Shown here: positions 36,106-45,882 of the stretch, one piece after another
How positions within the stretch are numbered: the first letter of the stretch is position 1
How the letters are laid out: each line of letters starts with the position of its first letter
NCBI RefSeq assembly: GCF_034314165.1
Contig: NZ_JAVIWK010000001.1
Span: 6,215,001-6,279,000 of the forward strand
Length of the DNA: 64,000 nucleotides
Reading direction: 5' to 3'
Source: Pseudomonas sp. Bout1
GTDB lineage: Bacteria > Pseudomonadota > Gammaproteobacteria > Pseudomonadales > Pseudomonadaceae
The notes under the pieces: generated by a model
Databases searched by the model: none
Told to the model about the DNA's origin: nothing
What the model saw: only the letters and a program-made list of their open reading frames with translations
Made by a program: the position numbers and the translations under genes

Positions 36106-38004
36106 ATGCCCACGACGTTTCAAGAGATTCCCCGCAAGCGCCCGGCCACGCCCCTGCTGGACCGTGCCAACACGCCAGCCGGCCTGCGCCGCCTGGGTGA
36201 AGCCGAGCTGGAAACCCTGGCCGATGAGTTGCGCCTCGAATTGCTCTACACGGTCGGCCAGACCGGTGGGCATTTTGGTGCCGGCCTGGGCGTCATCGAG
36301 CTGACCATCGCGCTGCATTACGTATTCGACACCCCGGACGACCGGCTGGTGTGGGACGTGGGTCATCAGGCCTATCCGCACAAGATCCTTACCGGACGCC
36401 GCGAGCGCATGGCCAGCCTGCGCCAGAAGGACGGCATCGCCGCCTTCCCGCGTCGCGCCGAGAGCGAGTACGACACCTTTGGCGTCGGCCACTCCAGCAC
36501 CTCCATCAGTGCAGCGCTGGGCATGGCGATTGCCGCCCGCCTGCAGAACAGCGATCGCAAGGCGATTGCGGTGATCGGTGATGGCGCGTTGACCGCCGGC
36601 ATGGCCTTCGAGGCGCTGAACCACGCGCCGGAAGTGAACGCCAACATGCTGGTGATCCTCAACGACAACGACATGTCGATCTCGCGCAATGTCGGTGGGC
36701 TGTCGAATTACCTGGCAAAAATCCTCTCCAGCCGCACCTACGCCAGCATGCGTGAAGGCAGCAAGAAGGTACTCTCGCGCCTGCCAGGCGCGTGGGAAAT
36801 TGCCCGTCGTACCGAAGAATATGCCAAGGGCATGCTGGTTCCCGGCACCCTGTTCGAAGAGCTGGGCTGGAACTACATCGGCCCGATCGATGGCCACGAC
36901 CTGCCGACCCTGATCGCCACCCTGCGCAACATGCGTGACCTCAAAGGCCCGCAGTTCCTGCACATCGTCACCAAGAAAGGCAAAGGCTTCGCCCCGGCGG
37001 AAGTCGACCCGATTGGTTACCACGCGATCACCAAGCTTGAGCCCCTGGACGCCCCGGCCGCCGCGCCGAAGAAGCCGAGTGGGCCCAAGTATTCCGGCGT
37101 GTTTGGCGAATGGCTGTGCGACATGGCCGCCGCCGACCCGCGCCTGGTGGGCATCACCCCGGCGATGAAGGAAGGTTCCGACCTGGTAGCGTTCAGCGAG
37201 CAGTTCCCGCAGCGCTATTTCGACGTGGCTATCGCCGAGCAACATGCAGTGACTTTCGCCGCTGGCATGGCCTGTGAAGGCGCCAAGCCGGTGGTAGCGA
37301 TCTACTCCACGTTCCTGCAACGTGGTTATGACCAGTTGATTCATGACGTCGCGGTGCAGAACCTCGACGTGTTGTTCGCCATCGACCGTGCCGGTCTGGT
37401 GGGCGAAGACGGGCCGACTCACGCTGGCAGCTTCGACCTGTCGTACCTGCGTTGCATCCCCGGCATGCTGGTGATGACCCCGAGCGACGAGAACGAACTG
37501 CGCAAGATGCTCAACACCGGCCACCTGTACAACGGCCCGGCCGCCGTGCGTTATCCGCGTGGGAATGGTCCGAATGCAGTGATCGAAAAAGACCTTGCGC
37601 CTATCGAGATCGGCAAGGGCATTGTCCGTCGCCAAGGCAGCAAGGTTGCCTTGCTGGTATTCGGCGTGCAATTGACCGAAGCCATGAAAGTGGCAGAGAA
37701 GATCGACGCCACGGTGGTCGACATGCGCTTCGTCAAACCACTGGATGAAGCGCTGGTGCGCGAGATCGCCGGCAGCCATGAGCTGCTGGTGACCCTCGAA
37801 GAAAACGCCATCATGGGCGGTGCCGGTGCGGCAGTCAGCGAGTTCCTGGCGCGGGAGAACATCCTCAAGTCCGTGCTGCATTTGGGCTTGCCCGACGTGT
37901 ATGTCGAGCATGCCAAGCCAGCGCAGATGCTGGCCGAGTGCGGGCTGGATGAAGCGGGCATTGAAGTGTCGGTTCGTCAGCGCATGGCACTCTTGAACCT
38001 GTAA
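36106..38004 (+). CDS. dxs: 1-deoxy-D-xylulose-5-phosphate synthase
   Basis: The 632-residue protein has thiamine-diphosphate-binding [17 protein letters not shown] with the NDN loop, the [17 protein letters not shown] segment, and the transketolase-like part [14 protein letters not shown] and [15 protein letters not shown]. It makes DXP from pyruvate and glyceraldehyde-3-phosphate, the first MEP-pathway step, feeding IspA encoded just upstream (110 bp gap). Confidence 0.97.
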   Translation: MPTTFQEIPRKRPATPLLDRANTPAGLRRLGEAELETLADELRLELLYTVGQTGGHFGAGLGVIELTIALHYVFDTPDDRLVWDVGHQAYPHKILTGRRERMASLRQKDGIAAFPRRAESEYDTFGVGHSSTSISAALGMAIAARLQNSDRKAIAVIGDGALTAGMAFEALNHAPEVNANMLVILNDNDMSISRNVGGLSNYLAKILSSRTYASMREGSKKVLSRLPGAWEIARRTEEYAKGMLVPGTLFEELGWNYIGPIDGHDLPTLIATLRNMRDLKGPQFLHIVTKKGKGFAPAEVDPIGYHAITKLEPLDAPAAAPKKPSGPKYSGVFGEWLCDMAAADPRLVGITPAMKEGSDLVAFSEQFPQRYFDVAIAEQHAVTFAAGMACEGAKPVVAIYSTFLQRGYDQLIHDVAVQNLDVLFAIDRAGLVGEDGPTHAGSFDLSYLRCIPGMLVMTPSDENELRKMLNTGHLYNGPAAVRYPRGNGPNAVIEKDLAPIEIGKGIVRRQGSKVALLVFGVQLTEAMKVAEKIDATVVDMRFVKPLDEALVREIAGSHELLVTLEENAIMGGAGAAVSEFLARENILKSVLHLGLPDVYVEHAKPAQMLAECGLDEAGIEVSVRQRMALLNL

Positions 38005-38014
38005 ACAACAATCA

Positions 38015-38046
38015 AATGTGGGAGCTGGCTTGCCTGCTCCCACATT
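38015..38046. repeat. REP-like hairpin after dxs
   Basis: AATGTGGGAG (38015-38024) pairs with CTCCCACATT (38037-38046) and is followed by GGTTTTG. It may serve as the dxs terminator as well as being a REP unit. Confidence 0.7.
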
Positions 38047-38079
38047 GGTTTTGCATGGCCTTGACGCTACGGACAGCCC

Positions 38080-39975
38080 ATGAACCGCCTTCGCCTTGCC
38101 CTGCCTCTTTTGTTATTGCCCGCCACCGACTTGCTCGCCGACAGCTTCGAGCGCGACGAAGCCCTGAAGCTGCCCGACGTGGTCATCAGCGCCAACCGCC
38201 AGGTCCAGGCGCGCAATGACAGCAGCGCTGCCAACACCGTCTTCACCCGCGACGACATCGACCGCCTGCAACCCACCAGCGTGACCGACCTGCTTAACCG
38301 CGTGCCCGGCGTACAGGTTTCACAAGCCGGCGGCCGTGGCAGCCTGGCGAGCATTTACATTCGCGGCACCAAATCGGCTCAAAGCCTGGTCCTGGTAGAC
38401 GGACAGCGCATCGGCAATTCGACCTCCGGCGACAGCAACCTGCAGCACTTGAACATCCAGCAGATCGAACGGGTAGAAGTGCTGCGCGGTTCGCGTTCAG
38501 TGATCTACGGCAGCGATGCGATTGGTGGGGTGATTCAGATTTTCACCCGGCGCGGCAGTCAGTCCGGCCTACAGCCCCGTATGCATGTGGGATTTGGCAG
38601 TAACCAGACGTGGGAACGCAGCCTCGGCTTGTCCGGCGGCGACGAGCAAACCCGGTTCAACCTCGGTGCCAGCCTGGATGACACTGCCGGCATCGATCGC
38701 ACCGACGCCTCCTACCCAAGCGATGGCGACCATGATGCCTATCGCAACCAGTCCACCAGTTTCAGCCTGAGCCATGCCTTTAACGATGACTTCGAAGCGG
38801 GCGTGAACGTGCTGGATAACCGCGGTAAAAGCGAATTCGACAACCCCTTCGGTCGCTTCGATACAGCCACCTTCCAAAGCTTCCAGCAAAAACCCTACTC
38901 CGACTTCACCGTAAGCAGCGTCAGCGGCTATGTCGACGCCCGCATCAATGACGTGTGGAAGTCCCGGCTGGAAGCGGGCCACAGCGAAAACCGCGAAGAC
39001 ACCCTGGACAAGCTCAGTACCGAACGCAGTGTGTTCAACACCTACCGCAACTCGCTGAACTGGCAGAACGACCTGACCCTCAACGAGCAGAACAGCCTGA
39101 TCCTGGGCGGCGACTGGTACGAAGATCGGGTCAACAGCAGCGCCCAACTGAATGAAGACAGTCGCTGGAACCGCGCCGCGTTTATCCAGCACCGTTTCCA
39201 GGCGCAATCCTTCTCCACCGAACTGGGCTTGCGCCGCGACCAGAACCAGCAGTTCGGCGGCCACAACAGCTGGAGCGGCACCTTCACCCTGCCGCTGAAT
39301 CCGGACAATGATCTGTTGTTGAGCTACAGCGAGGGCTTCCGGGCGCCAACCTTCAACGACCTCTACTACCCGGATGACAGCTACGGGACAAACAGCAACC
39401 CGAACCTGAAGCCCGAAACCTCGAAAAGCTACGAAGTGCAGTGGCGCAGCCAACTCAGCGACACCCTGCGGCTCGAAACCTCGCTGTACCGCACCGATAT
39501 TCAGGATGCGATCATATTCGCCAGCAACGGCCCGCAAAACGTCAGCTCGGCGCGCATCAACGGTTTTGAAGCGGCGCTCAAGCAAGAGCTGTTTGGCTGG
39601 CAAAGCAGCCTCGGCATAGCACTGATCGACCCACGGGACCGCGACACCGGGCGCACACTGGCGCGTCGAGCCAGGCGCACCGTGAGCCTGGACCTGGATC
39701 GCCAGTTCGATCAGTTCGGCGTCGGCGCCAGCTGGCAGGCGGTCAGCAGCAGCTACGACGACGCGGCGAACCAGCAACGCCTGGGCGGGTACGGTTTGCT
39801 CGGACTGCGGGGCAGTTGGGCGTTAAATCGTGAGATCACACTGGAAATGAAGCTCGATAACCTGCTGGACAAAGCCTACAGCAGGGCGCTGTATCAGTAC
39901 CAAGGCCAGCAATATGGTTATCGGGAAGAAGGTCGGGCACTGATGTTCGGGGTGACCTGGAGCCCGGAAATCTAA
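38080..39975 (+). CDS. btuB: TonB-dependent vitamin B12 receptor BtuB
   Basis: The 631-residue protein has a signal peptide (to about residue 21), a TonB-box-like LPDVVISANR, plug motifs DLLNRVPGVQVSQAGGRGSLASIYIRG and VEVLRGSRSVIYGSDAIGGVIQI, and a 22-strand-type barrel. These are BtuB features; it brings cobalamin across the outer membrane. Only 75 bp separate it from dxs, too short for a cobalamin riboswitch, and none is seen. btuF is convergent across a REPIN. Cobalamin would serve the EutBC lyase encoded in the same window. Confidence 0.9.
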   Translation: MNRLRLALPLLLLPATDLLADSFERDEALKLPDVVISANRQVQARNDSSAANTVFTRDDIDRLQPTSVTDLLNRVPGVQVSQAGGRGSLASIYIRGTKSAQSLVLVDGQRIGNSTSGDSNLQHLNIQQIERVEVLRGSRSVIYGSDAIGGVIQIFTRRGSQSGLQPRMHVGFGSNQTWERSLGLSGGDEQTRFNLGASLDDTAGIDRTDASYPSDGDHDAYRNQSTSFSLSHAFNDDFEAGVNVLDNRGKSEFDNPFGRFDTATFQSFQQKPYSDFTVSSVSGYVDARINDVWKSRLEAGHSENREDTLDKLSTERSVFNTYRNSLNWQNDLTLNEQNSLILGGDWYEDRVNSSAQLNEDSRWNRAAFIQHRFQAQSFSTELGLRRDQNQQFGGHNSWSGTFTLPLNPDNDLLLSYSEGFRAPTFNDLYYPDDSYGTNSNPNLKPETSKSYEVQWRSQLSDTLRLETSLYRTDIQDAIIFASNGPQNVSSARINGFEAALKQELFGWQSSLGIALIDPRDRDTGRTLARRARRTVSLDLDRQFDQFGVGASWQAVSSSYDDAANQQRLGGYGLLGLRGSWALNREITLEMKLDNLLDKAYSRALYQYQGQQYGYREEGRALMFGVTWSPEI

Positions 39976-39990
39976 GGCGTCGGCACCGGC

Positions 39991-40078
39991 CTCATCGCGG
40001 GCAAGCCCGGCTCCTACAGGGGGCCGTGTTTATCCAGACGACTCGGTCAAATGTGGGAGCTGGCTTGCCTGCGATAGC
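39991..40078. repeat. REPIN between btuB and btuF
   Basis: An inverted pair: left unit CTCATCGCGGGCAAGCCCGG ending in CTCCTACAG, right unit TGTGGGAGCTGGCTTGCCTG ending GCGATAG. Fills the convergent gap. Confidence 0.8.
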
Positions 40079-40082
40079 GGTC

Positions 40083-40883
40083 TCACAGACTCGGTGCAAT
40101 CACCTGACACAACCGCGCCACCGCTTCCAGCATCTGCCCGCTGGGTCGCTCCAGGCCTTTGTCGGGCACCAGCAGCAAGTGCCCGCCAGCCACCGCTGCC
40201 ACTTGTGGCCAGGCCTTCCAGGCATCCAGCTGCGCTTGATCGCCCGCCAGGATCACCTCGGGATTGCGCTGCAACACCGCCTCGATGCTGACCTGCGGCG
40301 CCGGCAGCTTGAGGTCGTCGAACACATTGCGCGCGCCGCACACACCCAGCGCATCGCTGATGATTTGCCCGCCGCCTACGGTATAAAGCGGCTGGTTCCA
40401 AACCTGATAAAACACCCGCAACGGCTCGGCCCGGTGATAGCGCGAGCGCAACTCGGCCAGGCGCTGACGCAACTGTGCGGCCAATTGCCGACCAGCATCT
40501 GCCCGCCCTAGTTGCCGGGCAATGGTTTCGACCTGCGAGGTGAGTTGTTCGAGGCTATGGGGTTCGGCGACAAACACCGGGATGTTCAGCCGTTGCAGCT
40601 GTTCACGCTGCGCCGGGCCGACGCTGCCGGGCCAGAGCAGAATCAGGTCCGGCTTGAGGCTGAACAGCCGCTCCATGTCCAACTGCCCGTAGCGCCCGAC
40701 CGATGGCACGTTCGCCAAGGCCGTTGGCCGCTCGCCGCCATCCAGCACGCCCACCAGCAAATCGGCAGCGCCCAGCTCAACGACGATTTCAGACAAGGAA
40801 GGAGCAAGGCTGACAACCCGCTCGACCGCCGCAGCCTGCGCCGCGACAACCAGCAGCAACACCGCCAGCCAGGCGCGCATCAA
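40083..40883 (-). CDS. btuF: Cobalamin-binding periplasmic protein BtuF
   Basis: The 266-residue protein has a signal peptide ([19 protein letters not shown]), RVVSLAPSLSEIVVELGAADLLVGV, KPDLILLW and GNAxVFD-like ARNVFDDLKLPAPQVS, as in class III periplasmic binding proteins for B12. It would hand cobalamin to an inner-membrane BtuCD, not encoded here. Last gene of the ribA-membrane protein-btuF run, overlapping its upstream gene by 4 bp. Confidence 0.87.
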   Translation of the reverse strand: MMRAWLAVLLLVVAAQAAAVERVVSLAPSLSEIVVELGAADLLVGVLDGGERPTALANVPSVGRYGQLDMERLFSLKPDLILLWPGSVGPAQREQLQRLNIPVFVAEPHSLEQLTSQVETIARQLGRADAGRQLAAQLRQRLAELRSRYHRAEPLRVFYQVWNQPLYTVGGGQIISDALGVCGARNVFDDLKLPAPQVSIEAVLQRNPEVILAGDQAQLDAWKAWPQVAAVAGGHLLLVPDKGLERPSGQMLEAVARLCQVIAPSL

Positions 40884-41299
40884 CCCAACTGACGCGGGAT
40901 GCGATAGAGGTAAAACAGCACCAGCGTCGACAGCGCCAGCAGAAACAGCGGCACTGCTTCCAGCCCGACAAACACCGCCAGCGCGCCGACCCAGGCCGGC
41001 AACGCAGCCACCAGCAACGCCACACGGCGACGGGCCGCGAGGGTGATCCAGGCCGCTGGTTCGTCGGGGGTATCGAGGGCTTTGCCGGTGGCGATCAATG
41101 CGTGTTTATAGCCGTGAAAATAGCGCAGGCTCACAAACATGGAGGCTACGCCTGCGATAAAAAACGGCATCGCCAGCACCGGCAGCAAAGGCTCGGCCTT
41201 GCCAAACACCAGGTTGATCACAAACAACGGCACCAGCGCCAACGCCAGGTATTGCCACCAGTTAAACGACAGTCGCCGCTTTACCTGGCCGCGCGTCAC
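40880..41299 (-). CDS. Small inner-membrane protein of unknown function
   Basis: The 139-residue protein has about four hydrophobic segments ([35 protein letters not shown]; two near the C-terminus) and a basic N-terminus. I do not recognise a domain. It overlaps ribA upstream and btuF downstream by 4 bp each, so it is translated from the same mRNA. By order it equals PA4046. Confidence 0.75.
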   Translation of the reverse strand: MTRGQVKRRLSFNWWQYLALALVPLFVINLVFGKAEPLLPVLAMPFFIAGVASMFVSLRYFHGYKHALIATGKALDTPDEPAAWITLAARRRVALLVAALPAWVGALAVFVGLEAVPLFLLALSTLVLFYLYRIPRQLG

Positions 41300-41913
41300 G
41301 CCCGGTCGGCCTCGCCCTGGTGCTCGTTGCCCATCATGTGGTCGAGCTTGCTGGCCTTGGTGGCCAGGTAGAGTTTGTTGTGCGGGTTGTGCCCGGTGTG
41401 CAGCGGCACGCGCTCGGCAACGGTGATGCCCATCTCGGTCAAGGCCTTGACCTTGCGCGGGTTGTTGGTCATCAGCCGCAGGGATTTGACGCCCAGGTGC
41501 TGGAGCATCGGCAGGCAGATCGCGTAGTCGCGCTGATCGGCCGCAAAGCCCAGGCGCTCGTTGGCTTCAACGGTGTCGGCGCCGCCATCTTGCAGCTCGT
41601 AGGCGCGGATCTTGTTCAGCAGGCCAATGCCACGGCCTTCCTGACGCAAGTACAGCAACACGCCACGGCCTTCACGGGCGATGGCCTGCAAGGCGGCTTC
41701 CAGTTGCGAGCCGCAGTCACAGCGCTGGCTGAACAGGGCGTCGCCGGTCAGGCATTCGGAGTGCACGCGGCCAAGGACCGGGGCGCCGTCGGCCACATCA
41801 CCGAGGCTCAGAACAACGTGTTCGCGCCCGGTGGCTTCTTCAAGAAAGCCATTCATGGTGAACGTGGCAAAAGGGGTTGGCAGCTTGGAAGCGGCAACGA
41901 AAACGACGGGCAC
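41296..41913 (-). CDS. ribA: GTP cyclohydrolase II
   Basis: The 205-residue protein has the zinc-binding [21 protein letters not shown] (three cysteines present), [14 protein letters not shown] and the C-terminal [11 protein letters not shown]. It opens GTP to start riboflavin synthesis. The fused RibBA encoded upstream has lost the same zinc motif, so this is likely the only working cyclohydrolase II here. Confidence 0.96.
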   Translation of the reverse strand: MPVVFVAASKLPTPFATFTMNGFLEEATGREHVVLSLGDVADGAPVLGRVHSECLTGDALFSQRCDCGSQLEAALQAIAREGRGVLLYLRQEGRGIGLLNKIRAYELQDGGADTVEANERLGFAADQRDYAICLPMLQHLGVKSLRLMTNNPRKVKALTEMGITVAERVPLHTGHNPHNKLYLATKASKLDHMMGNEHQGEADRA

Positions 41914-42041
41914 CGTGTGCTCCTGATTTCAGATTTCACAGGGGACAGATTGTAACAGCAGGTTCCTACAGACGCTTAAGCTGAATTGTCGCTGATAAAG
42001 ATCAATAGGTTCGATTGGCCTTCAGCTTGGTTCTATGCTTT

Positions 42042-42995
42042 TCAGAAATGTTGATAGCCACGCAGGGCTGGCGTGATGTCCTGGCCAGCCGCATCCAACA
42101 GGGTAACACCCTGCCCCGCCGCGACCCGGCCAATCACATGCACCGGCACGCCGGCAGCCAGCAACGGCGCCAGTTCGGCAGGCGGCAAGGTGAACGCCAG
42201 CACATAGTCGTCACCGCCACTCAACGCAGCCACCCGGGCGTCCGCGTCGCCGACAAACGCCAACAAGGCCGCCGACAACGGCAATTTTTGCTGCTCGATC
42301 AACAAACTGACAGCTGAAGCCTTGGCGATATGCCCGCAATCAGCCAACAGGCCGTCGGAAATATCCATGGCGGACGTCGCCTTGCCCCGCAGCGCCAAAC
42401 CCAGCGCCAGCTGCGGTTGCGGCGACCAGTAATGGGCCAGCAGCGGCTCGGCGATAGCGACCTCTGCCGTACGCTGCCCCAGCACCAGCGGCAATGCACC
42501 CGCCGCATTGCCCAACTCGCCACCGACACACAGCAAGTCACCAGGCTGTGCGCCGCTGCGCGTGAGTGCCTGCCCCGCCGGCACCCGGCCAAATACGGTC
42601 ATGGTCAGGCTCAGTGGCCCACGGGTGGTGTCGCCACCCACCAACACCACACCGCAAGCGTGGGCCATGGCGTTCAGCCCCTGGGCATAGCGTTGCAGCC
42701 AATCGGCATCAACCGTCGGGGTGGTCAGGGCAAGGGTAAATGCGAGGGGGTTGGCGCCCATGGCGGCCAGATCGCTGACTGCCACGGCCAGCGAGCGCTG
42801 GCCGAGCAGAAACGGATCGCAGGGGTCGGCAAAATGCACGCCGGCCACCAAGGTATCGGTAGATATCGCCAGTTGTTCCCCGGGAGGAACCGCCAGCAAG
42901 GCGCAGTCGTCGCCAATCCCCAGTGCAATGCCTTCGCCGCCCTGCGCACAAGGCGCGGCGGCGAAGTAGTTGCGGATCAGCTCAAACTCGCCCAT
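42042..42995 (-). CDS. thiL: Thiamine-monophosphate kinase
   Basis: The 317-residue PurM-fold kinase has GIGDDCALLAVPPGEQLAISTDTLVAGVHF, the conserved LAVAVSDLAAMGA segment, and MDISDGLLADCGH. It phosphorylates TMP to thiamine diphosphate. It follows nusB at 18 bp. pgpA, which I expect between thiL and ribA in pseudomonads, is not present in the 128-bp gap that follows. Confidence 0.95.
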   Translation of the reverse strand: MGEFELIRNYFAAAPCAQGGEGIALGIGDDCALLAVPPGEQLAISTDTLVAGVHFADPCDPFLLGQRSLAVAVSDLAAMGANPLAFTLALTTPTVDADWLQRYAQGLNAMAHACGVVLVGGDTTRGPLSLTMTVFGRVPAGQALTRSGAQPGDLLCVGGELGNAAGALPLVLGQRTAEVAIAEPLLAHYWSPQPQLALGLALRGKATSAMDISDGLLADCGHIAKASAVSLLIEQQKLPLSAALLAFVGDADARVAALSGGDDYVLAFTLPPAELAPLLAAGVPVHVIGRVAAGQGVTLLDAAGQDITPALRGYQHF

Positions 42996-43013
42996 TGCGT
43001 CAGCAAGCGCCAG

Positions 43014-43514
43014 TTAGCGCTTGTACGCCTTCACTTCGGCTTCACGCAGGCGCGGGGCCAGCTTGTCGAGCACGCCGTTGACGAACTTGTGACCGTCGGT
43101 GGAACCGTAGACTTTCGCCAGTTCGATCCCTTCGTTGATCACCACGCGGTACGGCACGTCGACGCGCTTGAGCAGTTCCCAGGTGGACAGGCGCAGTACG
43201 GCCAGTTCAACCGGGTCCAGCTCGTCGATCGCCAGGTCCAGGCACGGCGTCAGTGCAGCGTCGATCTCGGCCAGGTTGGCCGGAACACCGTGCAGGATGT
43301 CGTGGAAGTAGCTGGCATCGGCCGCGCTGAAATCGTTGTCGACGCGAAATTGCGCTTCGATTTCGTTCAACGAGGTTTTTGCCATGTGGCGCTGGTACAA
43401 GGCCTGGGTCGCGAGCTGGCGGGCCGAACGACGCTTTTCGCTTTTCGATGGCTTGCCGGCGTCTGCTGGGCGCGGGTCCTGGGGGTTGAACTGATCGCTG
43501 TCGTCGCTAATCAC
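43014..43514 (-). CDS. nusB: Transcription antitermination factor NusB
   Basis: The 166-residue protein has the all-helical NusB pattern: [14 protein letters not shown], the central [31 protein letters not shown], and [13 protein letters not shown]. It works with NusE in rRNA antitermination. It uses a GTG start that overlaps the ribH stop (GTGA). Confidence 0.96.
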   Translation of the reverse strand: MISDDSDQFNPQDPRPADAGKPSKSEKRRSARQLATQALYQRHMAKTSLNEIEAQFRVDNDFSAADASYFHDILHGVPANLAEIDAALTPCLDLAIDELDPVELAVLRLSTWELLKRVDVPYRVVINEGIELAKVYGSTDGHKFVNGVLDKLAPRLREAEVKAYKR

Positions 43515-43987
43515 TTGGCCTCCAACTGTGCCAACAGGCTAACCATTTCCAGGGCGGACAGGGCAGCTTCAGCACCTTTGTTGCCGGCCTTGGTGCCGGA
43601 ACGTTCGATGGCTTGCTCAATGGAATCAACGGTCAGCACGCCAAAGGCGACCGGCACGCCGAACTCCATGGACACCTGGGCCAGGCCCTTGGTGCATTCG
43701 CCAGCCACGTATTCGAAGTGCGGAGTGCCGCCACGAATGACCGCGCCCAGGGCGATGATCGCCGCGTATTCACCCTGCTGTGCAACTTTTTGCGCAACCA
43801 GTGGAATTTCGAAGGCGCCAGGAGCGCGGATGATCGTGATGTCGCTTTCGCTCACACCGTGGCGAACCAGGGCATCCACGGCACCGCTTACCAGGCTTTC
43901 AACCACGAAGCTGTTGAAGCGGCCAACCACCAGGGCATAGCGGCCTTTGGGGGCAATGAAGGTACCTTCGATGGTCTTCAGGGTCAT
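43511..43987 (-). CDS. ribH: Lumazine synthase
   Basis: The 158-residue protein has [41 protein letters not shown] and [17 protein letters not shown], all characteristic of 6,7-dimethyl-8-ribityllumazine synthase. It assembles lumazine from the RibB and RibD products in the cytoplasm, then RibE finishes riboflavin. Coupled to nusB. Confidence 0.97.
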   Translation of the reverse strand: MTLKTIEGTFIAPKGRYALVVGRFNSFVVESLVSGAVDALVRHGVSESDITIIRAPGAFEIPLVAQKVAQQGEYAAIIALGAVIRGGTPHFEYVAGECTKGLAQVSMEFGVPVAFGVLTVDSIEQAIERSGTKAGNKGAEAALSALEMVSLLAQLEAK

Positions 43988-44077
43988 TCGACAAATCTCT
44001 TAAAGAGCCGGGACGCGCCTAGTGCGCGCCCCTCAGTGATATTTGAACCGCGAACAAGGGGTAAATAACGCCGGCCT

Positions 44078-45169
44078 TTATTCGGAGGGCACGTATTCTA
44101 CTACTTCCAGGTCGAAACCGGATATGGCATTAAATTTCATCGGTGCGCTCATCAGGCGCATTTTGCGCACGCCCAGGTCCCGCAGGATCTGCGAACCGGC
44201 ACCGACGATGCTGTAGGTGGTCGGTTTTTTCACCGGCGCGTGGTCGGCAGTTTCGCGGATATGCGCCAGCAACACATCGCCATCCAGCGGATGGCCCAGC
44301 AACAATACAACCCCGCTGCCGGCCTCGGACACCGCAGACATCGCGGCCCGCAGGCTCCAGCGCCCCGGTTGCTTGACCATCAGCAGGTCGCGCAGCGGGT
44401 CCATGTTGTGCACCCGCACCAGGGTCGGCTCTTCAGCGCAGATGGTGCCCAGGGTCAGGGCCATGTGCACATCGCCTTCCACCGAATCACGATAGGTCAC
44501 CAGGTTGAACTGGCCCAGTTCGCTGTCCAGCGGCTGCTCGGCAATCCGCTGAACGGTACGTTCGTGGATCATCCGGTAGTGAATCAGGTCGGCAATGGTG
44601 CCGATCTTGATGTTGTGCAGTACGGCAAATTCTTCCAGCTCGGCGCGACGGGACATGGTGCCGTCGTCGTTCATCACTTCACAGATCACACCGCTCGGCT
44701 CGAACCCGGCCATGCGCGCCAGGTCGCAGGCGGCTTCGGTGTGGCCGGCGCGAGCCAGGGTGCCACCCGGCTGGGCCATCAGCGGGAAGATATGGCCAGG
44801 GCTGACGATGTCTTCAGCCTTGGCGTCTTTTGCGGCGGCGGCTTGTACGGTGCGGGCGCGGTCAGCAGCGGAGATGCCGGTGGTGACACCGGTGGTGGCT
44901 TCGATGGACACGGTGAACTTGGTGCCAAACCCCGAACCATTGCGCGGCGCCATCAACGGCAGCTTCAACAGCTCGCAACGCTCGCGGCTCATCGGCATGC
45001 AGATCAGGCCACGGGCGTGCTTGGCCATGAAGTTGATGTGTTCCGGCTGGCAGCACTCGGCGGCCATGATCAGGTCGCCTTCGTTCTCGCGGTCTTCGTC
45101 ATCCATGAGGATGACCATCTTGCCTTGGCGGATGTCTTCAACCAGTTCTTCGATGCTGTTGAGCGCCAC
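44078..45169 (-). CDS. ribBA: DHBP synthase fused to a degenerate GTP cyclohydrolase II domain (RibBA)
   Basis: The 363-residue protein has an intact N-terminal DHBP synthase (MDDEDRENEGDLIMAAE, HARGLICMP, GHTEAACDLARMAG) which makes dihydroxybutanone phosphate. The C-terminal third resembles GTP cyclohydrolase II in fold (RDSVEGDVHMAL, then VRKMRLMSAP) but has no CxDxxxxxxCxC zinc motif, so cyclohydrolase activity is unlikely. The separate ribA makes up for it. Ends about 90 bp before ribH. Confidence 0.94.
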   Translation of the reverse strand: MALNSIEELVEDIRQGKMVILMDDEDRENEGDLIMAAECCQPEHINFMAKHARGLICMPMSRERCELLKLPLMAPRNGSGFGTKFTVSIEATTGVTTGISAADRARTVQAAAAKDAKAEDIVSPGHIFPLMAQPGGTLARAGHTEAACDLARMAGFEPSGVICEVMNDDGTMSRRAELEEFAVLHNIKIGTIADLIHYRMIHERTVQRIAEQPLDSELGQFNLVTYRDSVEGDVHMALTLGTICAEEPTLVRVHNMDPLRDLLMVKQPGRWSLRAAMSAVSEAGSGVVLLLGHPLDGDVLLAHIRETADHAPVKKPTTYSIVGAGSQILRDLGVRKMRLMSAPMKFNAISGFDLEVVEYVPSE

Positions 45170-45185
45170 GCGGCACCCCCTTGGG

Positions 45186-45848
45186 TCAGGATTTAAGGTA
45201 GCCGTTGGCGGCTAGAAAGCTTTCAGTGAGGTTACTGCCGGTTGGCTCTGCGGCCTTATCGCCCAACAGCAGGCGCTCCAGGTAACGGGCAAGCAAGTCG
45301 ACTTCCAGGTTCACCCGGCGACCTGGCTGGTACGACGCCATAATGGTTTCGCTCAGGGTGTGGGGAATGATGGTCAGTTCAAATTCGGCGCCATTCACGG
45401 CGTTAACCGTCAGGCTGGTGCCGTCGACGGTGATCGAGCCCTTATGGGCAATGTACTTGGCCAGCTCTTTGGGTGCGCGGATGCGGAACTCCACGGCACG
45501 CGCATTTTCGCTGCGGGCGACAACTTCGCCCACTCCGTCGACGTGGCCGCTGACCAGGTGCCCACCGAGGCGGGTGGTCGGGGTCAGGGCTTTTTCCAGG
45601 TTCACCGGGCTGCCGCTCTTGAGGTCGTTCATCGCGGTGCAGTCCAGGGTTTCCCGGCTGACATCGGCGGCAAAGCCGTTGCCAGGCAACTCGATGACGG
45701 TCAGGCACACACCGCTGACGGCGATGCTGTCGCCCAGCTTGACGTCGCTCAGGTCGAGCTTGCCGGTTTCAACCAGCAGGCGGACGTCGCCGCCTTTTGG
45801 GGTCATTGCACGGATGCTGCCGATGGATTCGATGATGCCGGTGAACAT
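45186..45848 (-). CDS. ribE: Riboflavin synthase alpha subunit
   Basis: The 220-residue protein begins MFTGIIESIGSI and has the two lumazine-binding half repeats, including GDSIAVSGVCLTV and HKGSITVDGTSLTVN, with LGGHLVSGHVDGVG. It dismutates two lumazines to riboflavin. The start at 45848 is set by CAGGAG; the longer frame upstream runs into the intergenic region. It lies 34 bp after ribD and 16 bp before ribBA. Confidence 0.96.
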   Translation of the reverse strand: MFTGIIESIGSIRAMTPKGGDVRLLVETGKLDLSDVKLGDSIAVSGVCLTVIELPGNGFAADVSRETLDCTAMNDLKSGSPVNLEKALTPTTRLGGHLVSGHVDGVGEVVARSENARAVEFRIRAPKELAKYIAHKGSITVDGTSLTVNAVNGAEFELTIIPHTLSETIMASYQPGRRVNLEVDLLARYLERLLLGDKAAEPTGSNLTESFLAANGYLKS

Positions 45849-45882
45849 GCCGTTCTCCTGAAGACGTGGCGCAGGCCGGTAA

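Noticed and set aside
35887..38043. 718-codon open frame opposite dxs
   Set aside because: Shadow frame of the high-GC dxs gene; its composition (His/Gln/Arg/Gly rich) and lack of any domain mark it as non-coding.
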